From NCBI GenBank assembly GCA_029857875.1, contig JAOUGB010000078.1, forward strand, positions 1 to 8,363: a DNA stretch of 8,363 nt. Direction: 5' to 3'. Every line of letters starts with the position of its first letter. Positions within the stretch are counted from its first letter, which is position 1. The stretch comes from Desulfobacteraceae bacterium. GTDB lineage: Bacteria; Desulfobacterota; Desulfobacteria; Desulfobacterales; UBA11574. The position numbers and the translations under genes were made by a program. Positions 1 to 7,608 of the stretch are shown piece after piece. The notes under the pieces were generated by a model that did no database searches, was not told the DNA's origin, and saw only the letters and a list, made by a program, of their open reading frames with translations.

Positions 1-2652
1 GCTGCCGATGTCGTAAAAAAAAGAAAGCTCGAAATCAGGTCCTAAGTCAATCCGGGTCTCTATATTACCCAAAATCGAAGTCAACCCTCCTATAGCCTTG
101 CCGGCCGAGTCAAATCGAAGGAGGTTTTCGTCAAAACCCCGCACAGTGGATGTGCCGCCCAGAAAGAAAAACTGGTCTTCCGGTATGGTGCTGGCGTCCT
201 CAAAAGGGGTAATATCTCCAACCCGCCCCCGCAGGGCAAAACTTAAGTTTTCTATGGGGGTATAATATTTTCGAACCTCGAAACGATATCTAAAAAAATC
301 ATCCAAAGAGTTATTTACCCCTTTAGAAATATCCAGAAGCAAAGAAGAAAAAAGCCCTTTTCTGGGCCGTATATAGGAATCTATGTTGTTATATACAAGG
401 GAAGGACTTACCGTCAGAATCTCTCTGGACTCAAAGTTAATTTCTTCACTAACAGAAATGGGTTCCAAATCACGCGGGTAGTTCTTCTTATACGAATAAA
501 CAAAAGAGAGATCTGCATTAAATTTCTGAAATAACTTCCGGTTAAATGATAATGAAACGCCCCTTTCTCTGGAGCCGAAATTTGTATTAAAATCCTCCCT
601 GGTTTCACCAAACATGTTTACTGCCGACTTGATTCGAGTTCCCAGAAACCTGGGTTCAGAAATGCCCAGGTCTCCCCGGTACCCTATCTGGCTGATTTCA
701 CCACCCGCATAAACATCCTTGTTTAATCCAAAAAGGTTTCGGTCCCCGGCCAGGATGTTTGCGTAAAATCCCCTTTCGGTATCATATCCTCCGCCAGTTT
801 GAATATAATAAGGCTTTTTTTCTTCCAATTCCAAAAGCAAATTCACTTTATCCGCCTTTTCTTTTAACCCGAAAGTGTTAAAACGGACCGAATCAAATGC
901 TTCGATGTCGCGTATATCGCGCTGGGATCTCAAAAATTTATTCAGAGAAAACGGCTCTCCCGGATCGAGTTCGAGTTCATCTTTTATAACACGTCTTTTG
1001 GTAAGAAAATTTCCTGTATAAGTCACTTGCCCCATTTTCACAAAAGGCCCTTCGTCAACGTCATACGTTACTGAAGCTTCGGTTTTGTCCTTGCTAATAT
1101 CCGCTGATCCCTTTACCTTGACATAGGGATAACCCTTTTCAGAAATCAGGGATGACAGCATATTTTCATCGCTGCGAATCATATAGTCTCGAAAAACGGA
1201 CCCTTTTTTCAAAGTGATGGCCTCTCGGACCTGAGCGCCTGATAAGACATTCAACCCATGGATGGTTAAGGATTTTACGTGTGTCTGAACACCCTCCTCG
1301 ATATCCAGAGTGAGATCTATATTGTGCTTTTTTTCTTTAATATCTTTATCCGGTTTTAGATGATCCTTTACTATCGTGTTCATATAACCTTGTTTGAGAT
1401 AAAGAGACGTTATGGCGCGTTTATCCTCTTCCAAGGTTTCCTGAACGAACGCACCGTTTGCGAAAACTCCCGGGGTTCGGGTCAAAATCTGTTTTTTGAT
1501 CTTTTTTGAATCAAACGCACTATTTCCTTTAAAATCAAGGGAATTTACAATGTATTGTGGCCCCTCATCAATAATCAGACGGATGTTGCGAACCGATTGA
1601 CCTGCTTCTTGTTTTCTTTCGAATTTCATCTCTATCCGGCAATCCTTATACCCTGCCTTGAGGTAACGTTTCTTTATCATGCGTATGCTTTTTTTTAGAC
1701 CAAAATCCCTTTTATTCCCCTCCTTAAACAGGATGAGATCTTTCTTTAACGTAAAATTCCAAAACTCTTTGTTGCCTTCAAACTCAATGTCATACCTGGG
1801 ACCTTCATCAATGTTTAAAGAAATGGAAACATTTTGAGTGTTGGCATCTTTGTTGACAGCGGGGTTCACGACAACGTCCGGATACCCCTTTGTCCGATAA
1901 AACCGGATGAGATTTTTGATGTCTTTATCAAATTCTTTTTTTTTAAAACGCCTCATAAAATCCGGAATCAACCACGATTTATACGTTTTGATCCGCAATT
2001 TAAGACGCGTCTTTGAAAAAGCCCGGCTTCCTTTGATTTCAAATCGCCGGATATGAAAAAAATCACCTTTGTCGATATTGACAAAAATCACCATGTTTCC
2101 GTCAGCAGGATCTTCTTTGGCGCCTAAATTAACAACCGGTGCGATATAACCTTCATTCTTGAAAAGCTGGACAATGGCACCCTCCTTGGCGGGGAACGCA
2201 TCCGGATCGTATGCATCTCCTGTTCGGAGCTGCATGGCATTGAGGATTTCTCGTTCCAACAGGGGAAATCCACCACTTATCTTAATATCTTTAACCTGGG
2301 AATAGGGCGTTACCTGAAAATGAAGGTCTAATTGATCTTCTTTTACAGATTTTTCGAAAACATGGATGGCTTTAAATATTTTCGACGATTTCAAAGCTTC
2401 AAGGGAATCCTGGAACCGTTTTGTTGAAAAGGGTTCCCCTTCCTGGATAAAAATGAGATTCTTTACCAAATCAACCCATCGGCTCACATCCCCATTTATC
2501 CCCTGAACATCCACAATAACCTGTGATACTATGGGATCTGGTCTATCTGCTTTCTCCTTTTGTGCATATGCGGTGTTTTTGGCAATACACATCATGAGAA
2601 TCCACAACCATACGGCTATTTTTATCCAGTCTTTCTGCTTCCACTTTGTCAT
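1..2652 (-). CDS. Omp85-family outer-membrane assembly protein (BamA/TamA type), seven POTRA domains, C-terminus cut by window edge
   Basis: Outer-membrane barrel of the Omp85 superfamily, which folds or inserts other outer-membrane proteins. The frame is open for 884 codons with no stop, so the 3' end lies beyond position 1. Residues 1-31 form a signal peptide (basic start, hydrophobic stretch about 10-24, cleavage expected after AYA at 28-30). Seven POTRA repeats follow at about 44-117, 118-196, 197-284, 285-364, 365-454, 455-534 and 535-613. Five end in a D-[KE]-G or E-E-G turn (196, 284, 364, 454, 534), and repeats 2-6 carry a helix-ending GY (168, 256, 334, 422, 507). The barrel starts near 614; GGTSTVRGF at 832-840 is the conserved loop-6 VRGF motif. 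By comparison with E. coli BamA, roughly 100 residues are missing. The ATG at 2652 is the only start keeping the signal peptide; its ribosome site is weak. It lies 15 bases after tamB, so it is probably co-transcribed and perhaps translationally coupled. VRGF favours BamA over TamA (usually IRGY), but the tamB partner suggests a TAM-like job, so no symbol is given. Confidence 0.93.
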   Translation of the reverse strand, partial: MTKWKQKDWIKIAVWLWILMMCIAKNTAYAQKEKADRPDPIVSQVIVDVQGINGDVSRWVDLVKNLIFIQEGEPFSTKRFQDSLEALKSSKIFKAIHVFEKSVKEDQLDLHFQVTPYSQVKDIKISGGFPLLEREILNAMQLRTGDAYDPDAFPAKEGAIVQLFKNEGYIAPVVNLGAKEDPADGNMVIFVNIDKGDFFHIRRFEIKGSRAFSKTRLKLRIKTYKSWLIPDFMRRFKKKEFDKDIKNLIRFYRTKGYPDVVVNPAVNKDANTQNVSISLNIDEGPRYDIEFEGNKEFWNFTLKKDLILFKEGNKRDFGLKKSIRMIKKRYLKAGYKDCRIEMKFERKQEAGQSVRNIRLIIDEGPQYIVNSLDFKGNSAFDSKKIKKQILTRTPGVFANGAFVQETLEEDKRAITSLYLKQGYMNTIVKDHLKPDKDIKEKKHNIDLTLDIEEGVQTHVKSLTIHGLNVLSGAQVREAITLKKGSVFRDYMIRSDENMLSSLISEKGYPYVKVKGSADISKDKTEASVTYDVDEGPFVKMGQVTYTGNFLTKRRVIKDELELDPGEPFSLNKFLRSQRDIRDIEAFDSVRFNTFGLKEKADKVNLLLELEEKKPYYIQTGGGYDTERGFYANILAGDRNLFGLNKDVYAGGEISQIGYRGDLGISEPRFLGTRIKSAVNMFGETREDFNTNFGSRERGVSLSFNRKLFQKFNADLSFVYSYKKNYPRDLEPISVSEEINFESREILTVSPSLVYNNIDSYIRPRKGLFSSLLLDISKGVNNSLDDFFRYRFEVRKYYTPIENLSFALRGRVGDITPFEDASTIPEDQFFFLGGTSTVRGFDENLLRFDSAGKAIGGLTSILGNIETRIDLGPDFELSFFYDIGS

Positions 2653-2667
2653 CTGGATCCATCTTTT

Positions 2668-5600
2668 CTATCGAAATTCAAGTCTGAATTGAATCCCACC
2701 GCCATAATGTCCCTCGGTATCCTGGAAGGCGTTCATTATCAGTTTTTCAAGAAATTTATATTCCGTGATCACTTTCCGGATGACCTTGGCATTTTTTGTC
2801 TGCAAGTCGTATTTGACCGTCACCCTTCTGGAAAGTTCTTTGCCCAGAGTAACTTTTACTTCATCTGACGCCTCAGCATCTTTTGCTTCATTATATTCCA
2901 AAACCACGACATCCAGACCGGTGGCATCCTTGATATCTTTTTGAACGGTTTCAGCTAGAACATCGGCAAGCATTTGTTTTGGAGATAACGATGAACCACC
3001 TTCTCTTGCAATGAGTTCCTGTGTTGTTTTTCCTGAAATCAGCAAGGAGAGAATGTCCTCTTCTTTCTCTGACGGATCAGAAGTCATATCAAACTTAAGG
3101 GTATCCGGTGTGCCGGAAATTTTTAAAAATATGGTCCATTCCCGAATTTTTGCTTCACTTTGGATATCAATGGTCGGCTCAATTTTATACGGGTTTATAA
3201 AATCAAAAATACCTTTTTTGACATTAAATTCATTTCTTTGGAAATATACGGTTCCGGATTCGACTTCTGCCCTTCCACTGACAAGGGGTTGGTTCACCGT
3301 CCCGCGTATATTAAGATCAGGCTTGATCGTCAATAAAGCGATATTATTATCAACCACAAAAGGGGCTCTGTACCTGATTCTGCAATCAAGGGCCATATTG
3401 TTAAAAATGGGCCAGGGGGTCTTCGACGTCACCAAAGGCTCCTTCCGTGATGCTTGACCAATGCTTTCCATGAGATTCAGACGGAAATCTTTATCATATG
3501 TCCCCTCAAGAAGCTCAACGTATCCTTTTATCATAGACTTTTCCGAAGAACCTCGAACATCCAGTTCAGAGCTCAACCGGACGTCCAATAGGTCAGGAAT
3601 CGAAATGGGAAGGTTATCCACTTTCAACTTGAGTCCAATGTTTGACGGTTGATATCGGTCAAGATCAATGGCGCCATTAAATTCAAACTTGCCGGTATCC
3701 AGCATCCCTTTGATGCCGTCTACAACGATAGCGTTGGATGTTATCCGAACACCTCCGTTTATGTCGTGCAGTTTTTGAAATAAGCCCGGAATGGTCATTC
3801 CTCCGTCCTTGATATCCGCATGAATGATCAGGTTCGGTGTTGACAGGGTTCCATTCACTTTGAGCGAAAAGCGCGTTTCACCGGTGGCGTCGGAAATCGC
3901 TTCCGTAAACATCGGAAGTATTTTAAAAGGAATGTTTCCATCGGCTTCTAAGTTAAGATCTTTGTTTAATTTTCCGGAACCCTTGATGGTCAAATAGCCT
4001 CGATCGACCAAAGATAGCCGCATCCCGGGAATCGATATGTCATCATTGTGGACCAAAAGCATAAGATCGTTGCCCTTGACCAATGGTGTATCCTTCCAAA
4101 AAAGCGCCAGTTGAGAAATACGGGTTGTTCCTTCTATCTGGATCGGTGTGCCGAAATTACCCTTTGATTCAATATTCCCGGTAATGGTTCCATTCAATTC
4201 TTTTTTGCCAACAAGTTGCAAATAAGGCGTCAAATCCGTGTTATCAAAACGAGCGGATGTTGAAAAAGAACGGGATTGAAGACCGTATGTTGCATCCAGG
4301 GTAAAATTCAGTCCCCCGGATATATACGCGGTCTGATCCTCGACTTTAATTTCAAACGGAACTTTTTCCAGACGCTGATTGTTGAAGCTTAAATCACTGA
4401 GCACTACTTTTCCTTTGAGCCGCGGATTTTCAAACCCGCCTTTTCCGGAAATATCAAAAGAAATTTTTCCGCTGTCGATGTTCAATGACGCCATCTTTTT
4501 TATGTTTTTTAAGGAAATATCATTTGAGATCATGCTGAAATCATAATTCTTGTCCATGGAAACCCAGCCATTCAAGACGATTTTCTCACCCGGTGCGATG
4601 ACAAGAGACAAAGGATCGAGATGGATTTGACGACCGTCAATGGCTGATGACAGCTTAATCTCGTTAAGTTTCTGTATGTTAAGATCCACATTTTTGCCAC
4701 TAAGATCAAGTTGCCCTTTGGGATGATCTGCACTTCCTTTAACATGGCCATTCAGAACAAATTTGCCCTTCATCCCTTGGACAAAATCTTCCAGGAACAG
4801 GGTGTCTCCTTTTAATGCAACATCAAAATCAGGGTTTTCTACAAGTTTATAATCTCCAGGATCAAATATTCGAGCAGAGCCGGAAATATCGAGTCCGGAA
4901 TTGCCGTTAAGGATTTTCCCATGTTCCAGGGAAAGACGCCCGTTTGAAAACCGGATATTTACATCAGCCTTGCCGAACCTGATGTTCTCGAAACCCAGGT
5001 TTTCCCCGTTCAATCGAGCATCCAGAGACGGCTTCCTCATCGTTCCGGAAACTTCTCCGCTCATATTCATCCTGCCCAGCACGCCCTTAATCCCCAGGCT
5101 CGTCATGACTTCAGCCAGATCGAGAGTTTCCAGTTTAAAATGAGCTGACACCTGGTGTGAGGAAACACCATAATTGCCGTTCATCTCAAGCCGGGACCCG
5201 CCTGCACCAGCGGTCAGATTCTGAATGGTAACCCCTCCCTTTTTCATATCTGCCTGTGCACTCACATGAACATCAAGGGGCGAACGTCCTTGTCCGGCGG
5301 ACAGTTTGTTTATATAAAGTTCAAGTGAAGTTTTAGCCCAAAGCGCGTTTGGATAAACACCCTTGCCTTCAAGCTCAATTTTAGCGCTCGCGACGCCGTT
5401 TAAACCGGATATTCCTGGCGGTAAATCAGCAAGCTGCGAGTCTTTCTGAAGAATGGAAAATTTGTAGAAGATGGCATCTAAATCAGGGTTTGAGGTTAAC
5501 AACCCCTCGGTAAATGCCTTCTTAAAGTCCACATCACCTTTAATATTGAATTTGCCCAAGGGGGTATATAAATATACGTCGTCGATGTTCAGAGTTTTTT

Positions 5601-6579
5601 CTTTTAAACGGCAATTTAAATGAATCTGACCGATCCTGTTTCCGGCAATTTTTCCTCCTTCGTAGCGAAACATTAAATCGATATTGGGATTGTCTAACGC
5701 CCCCTTTAGGGTCGAGTTCACCTGGACCGCTCCTGAATAATCAGGTCCAAGCGTCATTAAATTCTTGACTTTGGAAAGAGATGCCCGGCTTTGTAAACTA
5801 AGATCCAAAATGGGTTTGCCTGTAAAAAGATTTTCGATAGTTCCGGTGATGCTGGCATAAATACCATCTGTATTCACCTCAAAGAGCAGTTTATCGATTC
5901 GGTCTTTTTGAACATCTGCTTTTAAGGACAGTTGATCGATGAAGGTTTGAACACCTTTGCTTTGAATCTTCCCCTTTTCAATCTGACAAACAAGCCGGCC
6001 GCTCTGTTTAAATAGATTCCCATCCGTGATCGTGAGGTTCACGTTTTGAAACACCACCTGATCTTTTTTGTTCTCGGCGGTCTCTTCGGCTGTTTTGTAA
6101 TGAACGAAACCATTCATCACTCTTAGTTGACGGAGAACAATATTAAACGGAAAACCGTCATTTTTACCAGATTCTGATGCTTTATCCCCTGGAGTGTAAA
6201 GTGCCTGAATCAGATTGAGGTTTCCGGAACGATCTTTAACCAAAGATACATTTGGATTTTCCAGAAGCAGGTCATGAACGATCAATTCCCCTTTTAAAAG
6301 CCCGGTCCAGGATATGTGAATTGAAAATCGCTCCAACTCGATCAATTTATCATTTCCAGGTCCCGTTAACAGCACATGGCTCAATTCCACTTTTCCGCCT
6401 AAAATGGAAAATCTGTTTTGGCTCCATGTTAACGTGCCGGGAATCGCCTGGTTCACCTTTGCCTGAATCCGTTGCCGAGCCTGTTCTGTGTCCAGGTAAA
6501 ACTGAACCCCCAGAACCGCGATCAACACAACGGCAATTACCGAACCGATGCCGATTGATACCCATTTAAAGTATTTCAT
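2668..6579 (-). CDS. tamB: Translocation and assembly module protein TamB (DUF490 C-terminus)
   Basis: A 1303-residue TamB/AsmA-superfamily protein, close to the E. coli TamB length of about 1260. Family knowledge: TamB is anchored in the inner membrane, spans the periplasm as a long beta-taco groove, and works with an outer-membrane Omp85 partner in outer-membrane protein insertion and phospholipid transport. Seen here: one N-terminal membrane segment (about residues 6-28), an AsmA-like N-terminal part (about 42-125, with a repeated 'LENPNVSLVKD' style strand), then about 800 residues of alternating beta-strand sequence. The DUF490 domain covers about 920-1303, with SGTVYF at 1108-1113, GIFDF about 20 residues later, and SDPSEKEEDILSLL from 1167. 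The protein ends in beta-strand FRLEFR. GGTGA-like pairing upstream (GGTGA at 6593-6589, 9-base spacer) supports the ATG at 6579. The stop is TAG at 2670-2668, followed by the Omp85 gene in the same frame. The tamB-first order is the reverse of E. coli tamA-tamB. Confidence 0.95.
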   Translation of the reverse strand: MKYFKWVSIGIGSVIAVVLIAVLGVQFYLDTEQARQRIQAKVNQAIPGTLTWSQNRFSILGGKVELSHVLLTGPGNDKLIELERFSIHISWTGLLKGELIVHDLLLENPNVSLVKDRSGNLNLIQALYTPGDKASESGKNDGFPFNIVLRQLRVMNGFVHYKTAEETAENKKDQVVFQNVNLTITDGNLFKQSGRLVCQIEKGKIQSKGVQTFIDQLSLKADVQKDRIDKLLFEVNTDGIYASITGTIENLFTGKPILDLSLQSRASLSKVKNLMTLGPDYSGAVQVNSTLKGALDNPNIDLMFRYEGGKIAGNRIGQIHLNCRLKEKTLNIDDVYLYTPLGKFNIKGDVDFKKAFTEGLLTSNPDLDAIFYKFSILQKDSQLADLPPGISGLNGVASAKIELEGKGVYPNALWAKTSLELYINKLSAGQGRSPLDVHVSAQADMKKGGVTIQNLTAGAGGSRLEMNGNYGVSSHQVSAHFKLETLDLAEVMTSLGIKGVLGRMNMSGEVSGTMRKPSLDARLNGENLGFENIRFGKADVNIRFSNGRLSLEHGKILNGNSGLDISGSARIFDPGDYKLVENPDFDVALKGDTLFLEDFVQGMKGKFVLNGHVKGSADHPKGQLDLSGKNVDLNIQKLNEIKLSSAIDGRQIHLDPLSLVIAPGEKIVLNGWVSMDKNYDFSMISNDISLKNIKKMASLNIDSGKISFDISGKGGFENPRLKGKVVLSDLSFNNQRLEKVPFEIKVEDQTAYISGGLNFTLDATYGLQSRSFSTSARFDNTDLTPYLQLVGKKELNGTITGNIESKGNFGTPIQIEGTTRISQLALFWKDTPLVKGNDLMLLVHNDDISIPGMRLSLVDRGYLTIKGSGKLNKDLNLEADGNIPFKILPMFTEAISDATGETRFSLKVNGTLSTPNLIIHADIKDGGMTIPGLFQKLHDINGGVRITSNAIVVDGIKGMLDTGKFEFNGAIDLDRYQPSNIGLKLKVDNLPISIPDLLDVRLSSELDVRGSSEKSMIKGYVELLEGTYDKDFRLNLMESIGQASRKEPLVTSKTPWPIFNNMALDCRIRYRAPFVVDNNIALLTIKPDLNIRGTVNQPLVSGRAEVESGTVYFQRNEFNVKKGIFDFINPYKIEPTIDIQSEAKIREWTIFLKISGTPDTLKFDMTSDPSEKEEDILSLLISGKTTQELIAREGGSSLSPKQMLADVLAETVQKDIKDATGLDVVVLEYNEAKDAEASDEVKVTLGKELSRRVTVKYDLQTKNAKVIRKVITEYKFLEKLIMNAFQDTEGHYGGGIQFRLEFR

Positions 6580-6588
6580 AATGATCGT

Positions 6589-6593
6589 TCACC
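6589..6593 (-). promoter_or_regulatory. Ribosome binding site of tamB
   Basis: On the minus strand GGTGA lies 9 bases before the ATG at 6579. It is a partial match to the anti-Shine-Dalgarno complement. It supports this start, as does the immediate N-terminal membrane anchor (basic MKYFK followed by a hydrophobic segment). Confidence 0.5.
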
Positions 6594-6623
6594 GATGACT
6601 CATTTTAGGAAAACAGCCTATAA

Positions 6624-6652
6624 TGTATACATCTTTTCTCAGATAAATCCAA
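6624..6652 (-). promoter_or_regulatory. Candidate sigma70-type promoter for the tamB-Omp85 operon
   Basis: On the minus strand, TTGGAT (6652-6647) and TATACA (6629-6624) are separated by 17 bases, each matching 4 of 6 consensus bases. The predicted start near 6617 would give a leader of about 38 bases before the tamB ATG. The -10 overlaps GTATAC (6625-6630) and touches a plus-strand TATAAT (6619-6624), so opposing promoters could overlap here. The call rests on pattern only. Confidence 0.35.
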
Positions 6653-6705
6653 GCTTCAAGTCTGTTATAATGGTTTTGGTTAGGTAAGGAGTAGCATAAG
6701 AAACC

Positions 6706-6764
6706 AAGTCAAAAAAAAGAAGAAGACCTTGTAATTAGGCGTCGTAGAGCTTTTTTATTGACTT
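6706..6764. repeat. A/T-rich imperfect inverted repeat (hairpin) between the divergent genes
   Basis: The left arm AAGTCAAAAAAAAG (6706-6719) is the reverse complement of CTTTTTTATTGACTT (6750-6764) except for one extra base, giving 14 pairs with one bulge around a 30-base loop. The loop has weaker internal symmetry (CCT/AGG and GAC/GTC). It has an A-run on the left and a T-run on the right, so it could resemble a bidirectional terminator, but its stem lacks a G+C core. It could also be a remnant of a small palindromic element. Confidence 0.45.
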
Positions 6765-6835
6765 TGTGAATTGGAATTGATGAATTTTATAATATTTTAA
6801 TAGAAAAATGATGAGCTTCCTAAGCATGTTCCGTA

Positions 6836-6864
6836 TTGGTAAAATAATTTTTTCATGTTATGCT
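6836..6864 (+). promoter_or_regulatory. Candidate promoter of the lipoprotein gene
   Basis: TTGGTA (6836-6841) is followed after 17 bases by TATGCT (6859-6864). TGT directly before the -10 (6856-6858) makes it an extended -10 element. An overlapping TATAAA (6865-6870) is an alternative. The start would fall near 6871, leaving a leader of about 110 bases that contains the two structured elements listed below. Pattern evidence only. Confidence 0.38.
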
Positions 6865-6875
6865 TATAAATATGA

Positions 6876-6895
6876 AAGGCAAAACAAGTTGCCTT
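6876..6895 (+). promoter_or_regulatory. Perfect 7-bp hairpin near the predicted 5' end of the lipoprotein transcript
   Basis: AAGGCAA (6876-6882), a six-base loop (AACAAG) and TTGCCTT (6889-6895) form a perfect inverted repeat. It sits 12 bases after the candidate -10, at or just after the expected transcription start. It could be an operator or an mRNA 5' stabilising stem. No T-run follows it, so it does not look like a terminator. Confidence 0.4.
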
Positions 6896-6922
6896 AATGG
6901 AATTTGCATGGACAACATTTGG

Positions 6923-6959
6923 ATTTTCCAACCGAGAAGCCCGGTTTTAACCGGAAAAT
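6923..6959 (+). promoter_or_regulatory. Leader segment able to form two alternative hairpins before the lipoprotein start
   Basis: Fold B is the near-perfect palindrome CCGGTT (6941-6946), TT, AACCGG (6949-6954). Fold A pairs ATTTTCC (6923-6929) with GGAAAAT (6953-6959) and AACCG (6930-6934) with CGGTT (6942-6946). Both folds use 6942-6946 and 6953-6954, so they exclude each other. The segment ends six bases before the GAAAGG ribosome site. It may be a dyad operator or an mRNA structure; no known riboswitch class is recognised. Confidence 0.35.
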
Positions 6960-6965
6960 ATCATT

Positions 6966-6971
6966 GAAAGG
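6966..6971 (+). promoter_or_regulatory. Ribosome binding site of the lipoprotein gene
   Basis: GAAAGG lies 8 bases before the ATG at 6980. Together with the signal peptide that begins at this ATG it fixes the start. Confidence 0.65.
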
Positions 6972-6979
6972 TGTAACTC

Positions 6980-7522
6980 ATGAAAGCTGCTAAAAAAAAG
7001 ATTTTTATTTTAATGGTTGGTCTTGCGCTCATTTTAGGAACCGGATGTGCACCGACACTTGTTTCCATCAGCACCCCTGAAATTCAAACCATCGAGAATT
7101 CTCATTATACCGCTCAATTTGAACCTTTGGCAGAAGGTAAAAATTATTTCGATGGTTTTCGTCTCAAGGTGATGAACAAGACTGGTAAAGACCTGGAAAT
7201 CGATTGGAATAAAACCCGTTATCTTTATAACGGACGCGATATAGGAGTTTTTGTGTTTAAGGGAATTAAGCCTGAAAACATTAAAAACTCAACCATCCCA
7301 CCGGATACCATTCCTGCTGGGCAATCCTTTACAAAAGACATCTCGCCATTGAAACTCGTGGCTCGAGAGCCCCTCACCGGCAAGGGTGCGAAGGCCGGTA
7401 AAATTACATCCGGCCCAATTCCAACCGGTGAAAGTGGTATTTTCTTATTTATCAGACAAAATGGCAACACGATCAAAGAAAAAATAACCGTCAAAATAAC
7501 GGAAAAGGAAGTCCAACAGTAA
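6980..7522 (+). CDS. Secreted lipoprotein of unknown function
   Basis: A 180-residue protein with a type-II signal peptide: basic MKAAKKK, a hydrophobic core (about 8-20), then LGTGC with the lipidated cysteine at 23. The -3 position is G rather than the usual L, a mild departure from the lipobox. The mature part has one beta-rich domain, with strands around 60-68 (FRLKVMNKTG), 74-82 (IDWNKTRYLYNG) and 86-92, and a closing segment 150-175 (GESGIFLFIRQNG... EKITVKI). The N-K-T...I-D-W-N-K-T pattern recalls a conserved hypothetical domain I remember from deltaproteobacterial proteins, probably an Ig-like or beta-sandwich fold; this is memory, not a search. Residue +2 after cysteine is A, so an outer-membrane location is allowed in organisms using the Lol rule. 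It is a single gene, pointing away from tamB, with a good ribosome site and a structured leader. No enzyme motif is visible. Confidence 0.88.
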   Translation: MKAAKKKIFILMVGLALILGTGCAPTLVSISTPEIQTIENSHYTAQFEPLAEGKNYFDGFRLKVMNKTGKDLEIDWNKTRYLYNGRDIGVFVFKGIKPENIKNSTIPPDTIPAGQSFTKDISPLKLVAREPLTGKGAKAGKITSGPIPTGESGIFLFIRQNGNTIKEKITVKITEKEVQQ

Positions 7523-7553
7523 AGATCCGAACCCATCGAAAATCCCGCCATGC

Positions 7554-7574
7554 AACCAAAACCCGACTTTGGTT
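7554..7574 (+). terminator. Weak stem-loop after the lipoprotein gene, possible terminator
   Basis: AACCAAA (7554-7560) and TTTGGTT (7568-7574) form a perfect 7-bp stem around a seven-base loop, 31 bases after the stop codon. Only a broken T-run (TAGTTTCT) follows and the stem has two G:C pairs, so termination would be inefficient if this is its role. Confidence 0.3.
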
Positions 7575-7608
7575 TAGTTTCTGGGAAAGTTGTTTTATCA
7601 TGACATGA

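Larger units (their letters stand above)
6580..6979. other. Divergent intergenic region between tamB and the lipoprotein gene
   Basis: This 400-base A/T-rich stretch has no credible coding sequence on either strand. Besides the elements listed separately, it holds three exact plus-strand TATAAT hexamers. One is at 6619-6624, with ATGACT 18 bases upstream. One is at 6666-6671, preceded by TGT as an extended -10. One is at 6788-6793, with TTGTGA 18 bases upstream. In such A/T-rich DNA some of these will be chance. A Shine-Dalgarno-like AAGGAG (6687-6692) is not followed by a usable start codon. Confidence 0.6.

Noticed and set aside
1936..1944. Run of nine T (A9 in the coding strand) inside the Omp85 gene, a possible slippage or phase-variation site
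   Set aside because: The frame is intact and the run encodes lysines in a basic POTRA insertion, as A-rich lysine runs commonly do. One sequence cannot show variation.
1..2652. Naming the Omp85 gene tamA because of its tamB neighbour
   Set aside because: Seven POTRA repeats and a VRGF rather than IRGY loop-6 motif do not fit classical TamA, and many tamB genes outside Gammaproteobacteria sit beside BamA-type proteins. The symbol was left blank.
3011..3457. 148-codon open frame on the plus strand inside tamB
   Set aside because: It is wholly antisense to the conserved DUF490 part of tamB; the protein looks like no family and has no upstream signals.
6252..6569. Open frames in both directions over the tamB N-terminus (105 codons plus strand, 71 codons minus strand)
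   Set aside because: Shadows of the real tamB frame, rich in R, P and S as expected of off-frame translation.
6687..6733. Strong Shine-Dalgarno-like AAGGAG followed by a short lysine-rich frame
   Set aside because: The only start at the right distance is ATA and the frame closes after 12 codons.
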